The notes beneath the pieces were generated by a model. The model saw only the letters and a program-made list of their open reading frames with translations. It searched no databases and had not been told where the DNA came from. The position numbers and the translations under genes are program-made. This document shows positions 63,771 through 64,000 of a DNA stretch of 64,000 bases, in pieces. Origin of the DNA: Phymatolithon calcareum (lineage: Eukaryota; Rhodophyta; Florideophyceae; Hapalidiales); assembly GCA_977006965.1 (NCBI GenBank), contig OZ345366.1:2418001-2482000 (forward strand). Reading direction: 5' to 3'. Numbering within the stretch: position 1 is the first letter of the stretch; each line of letters starts with the position of its first letter.

Positions 63771-64000
63771 GTACAGGAAGTCAGACCAAGTATCCAGGTA
63801 TAGTATCAGGTTTAGTTATTCTTGCAAAAAAGATAAACTATATCATCGATCTCTGCAGCGTGTAATCACTGGGAGTGATAAGATAAAGAATGAGTTTAAC
63901 TTGAAAAGGGGTGATCTCTCGCCGATGAGAAGATGAGATGCCCAGTCTAAGGTGCGATCAGGATCGCCGCTTCAAATGGGCAGGGGCGTTATGATATCGC
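63771..64000. other. Window end, nothing recognised
   Basis: A 96-codon frame running through here starts in the LINE UTR and is not credible as a gene. Confidence 0.3.

Overview
The window looks like nuclear DNA of a photosynthetic eukaryote, most likely a florideophyte red alga (Chondrus-like; the species is inferred, not proven). Reasons: a BASS-type transporter with a plastid-transit-like leader next to a eukaryotic ALG13 subunit; single-exon genes with TATA boxes, signal peptides and AATAAA signals but no operons; near-balanced base composition; and a very heavy, nested load of eukaryotic transposons.

Layout. 1-13 kb: repeats, retroposon copies, a truncated alpha-carbonic-anhydrase relic, one secreted-protein gene (4653-5567), a broken trypsin-like gene (7472-8060) and an intact alpha-carbonic anhydrase (9327-10163, minus). 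13.6-21.1 kb: a block of large intronless ORFs, 585 aa and 358 aa of unknown function beside a Plavaka/Tnp2-like transposase ORF split by one in-frame TAA. 21.8-27.1 kb: an old LINE that received four separate insertions (hAT-like, a second LINE, a 512-bp retroposon, and a piggyBac-like element), each with readable borders. 27-32 kb: a second piggyBac-like copy, another LINE relic and spacer DNA. 32.2-37.5 kb: a nearly perfect inverted repeat (about 1.4 kb arms), each arm carrying one copy of a 69-aa secreted four-cysteine peptide gene; its centre holds a hAT-type MITE and a frameshifted Tc1 element. 37.5-42.8 kb: a LINE tail, unassigned DNA and ALG13. 42.8-58 kb: two inverted copies, about 10 kb apart, of a 799-codon secreted protein made of about 23 four-cysteine units. 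The left copy carries one nonsense codon, the right copy is open. Between them lie a LINE, a MULE, a SINE, a third copy of the small peptide gene and repeat relics. 58.6-63 kb: BASS transporter and a membrane acyltransferase with a C-terminal SGNH-like domain, convergent. 63.57 kb: another LINE 3' end.

How things fit. The probable host genes are the secreted protein, carbonic anhydrase, ALG13, the Cys-rich proteins, BASS and the acyltransferase; many products are extracellular or membrane-bound. No metabolic operon exists. The dominant theme is duplication of genes for secreted, cysteine-rich proteins in inverted orientation, in DNA repeatedly hit by target-primed retroelements and cut-and-paste transposons. 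Domain assignments come from motif reading without database searches.
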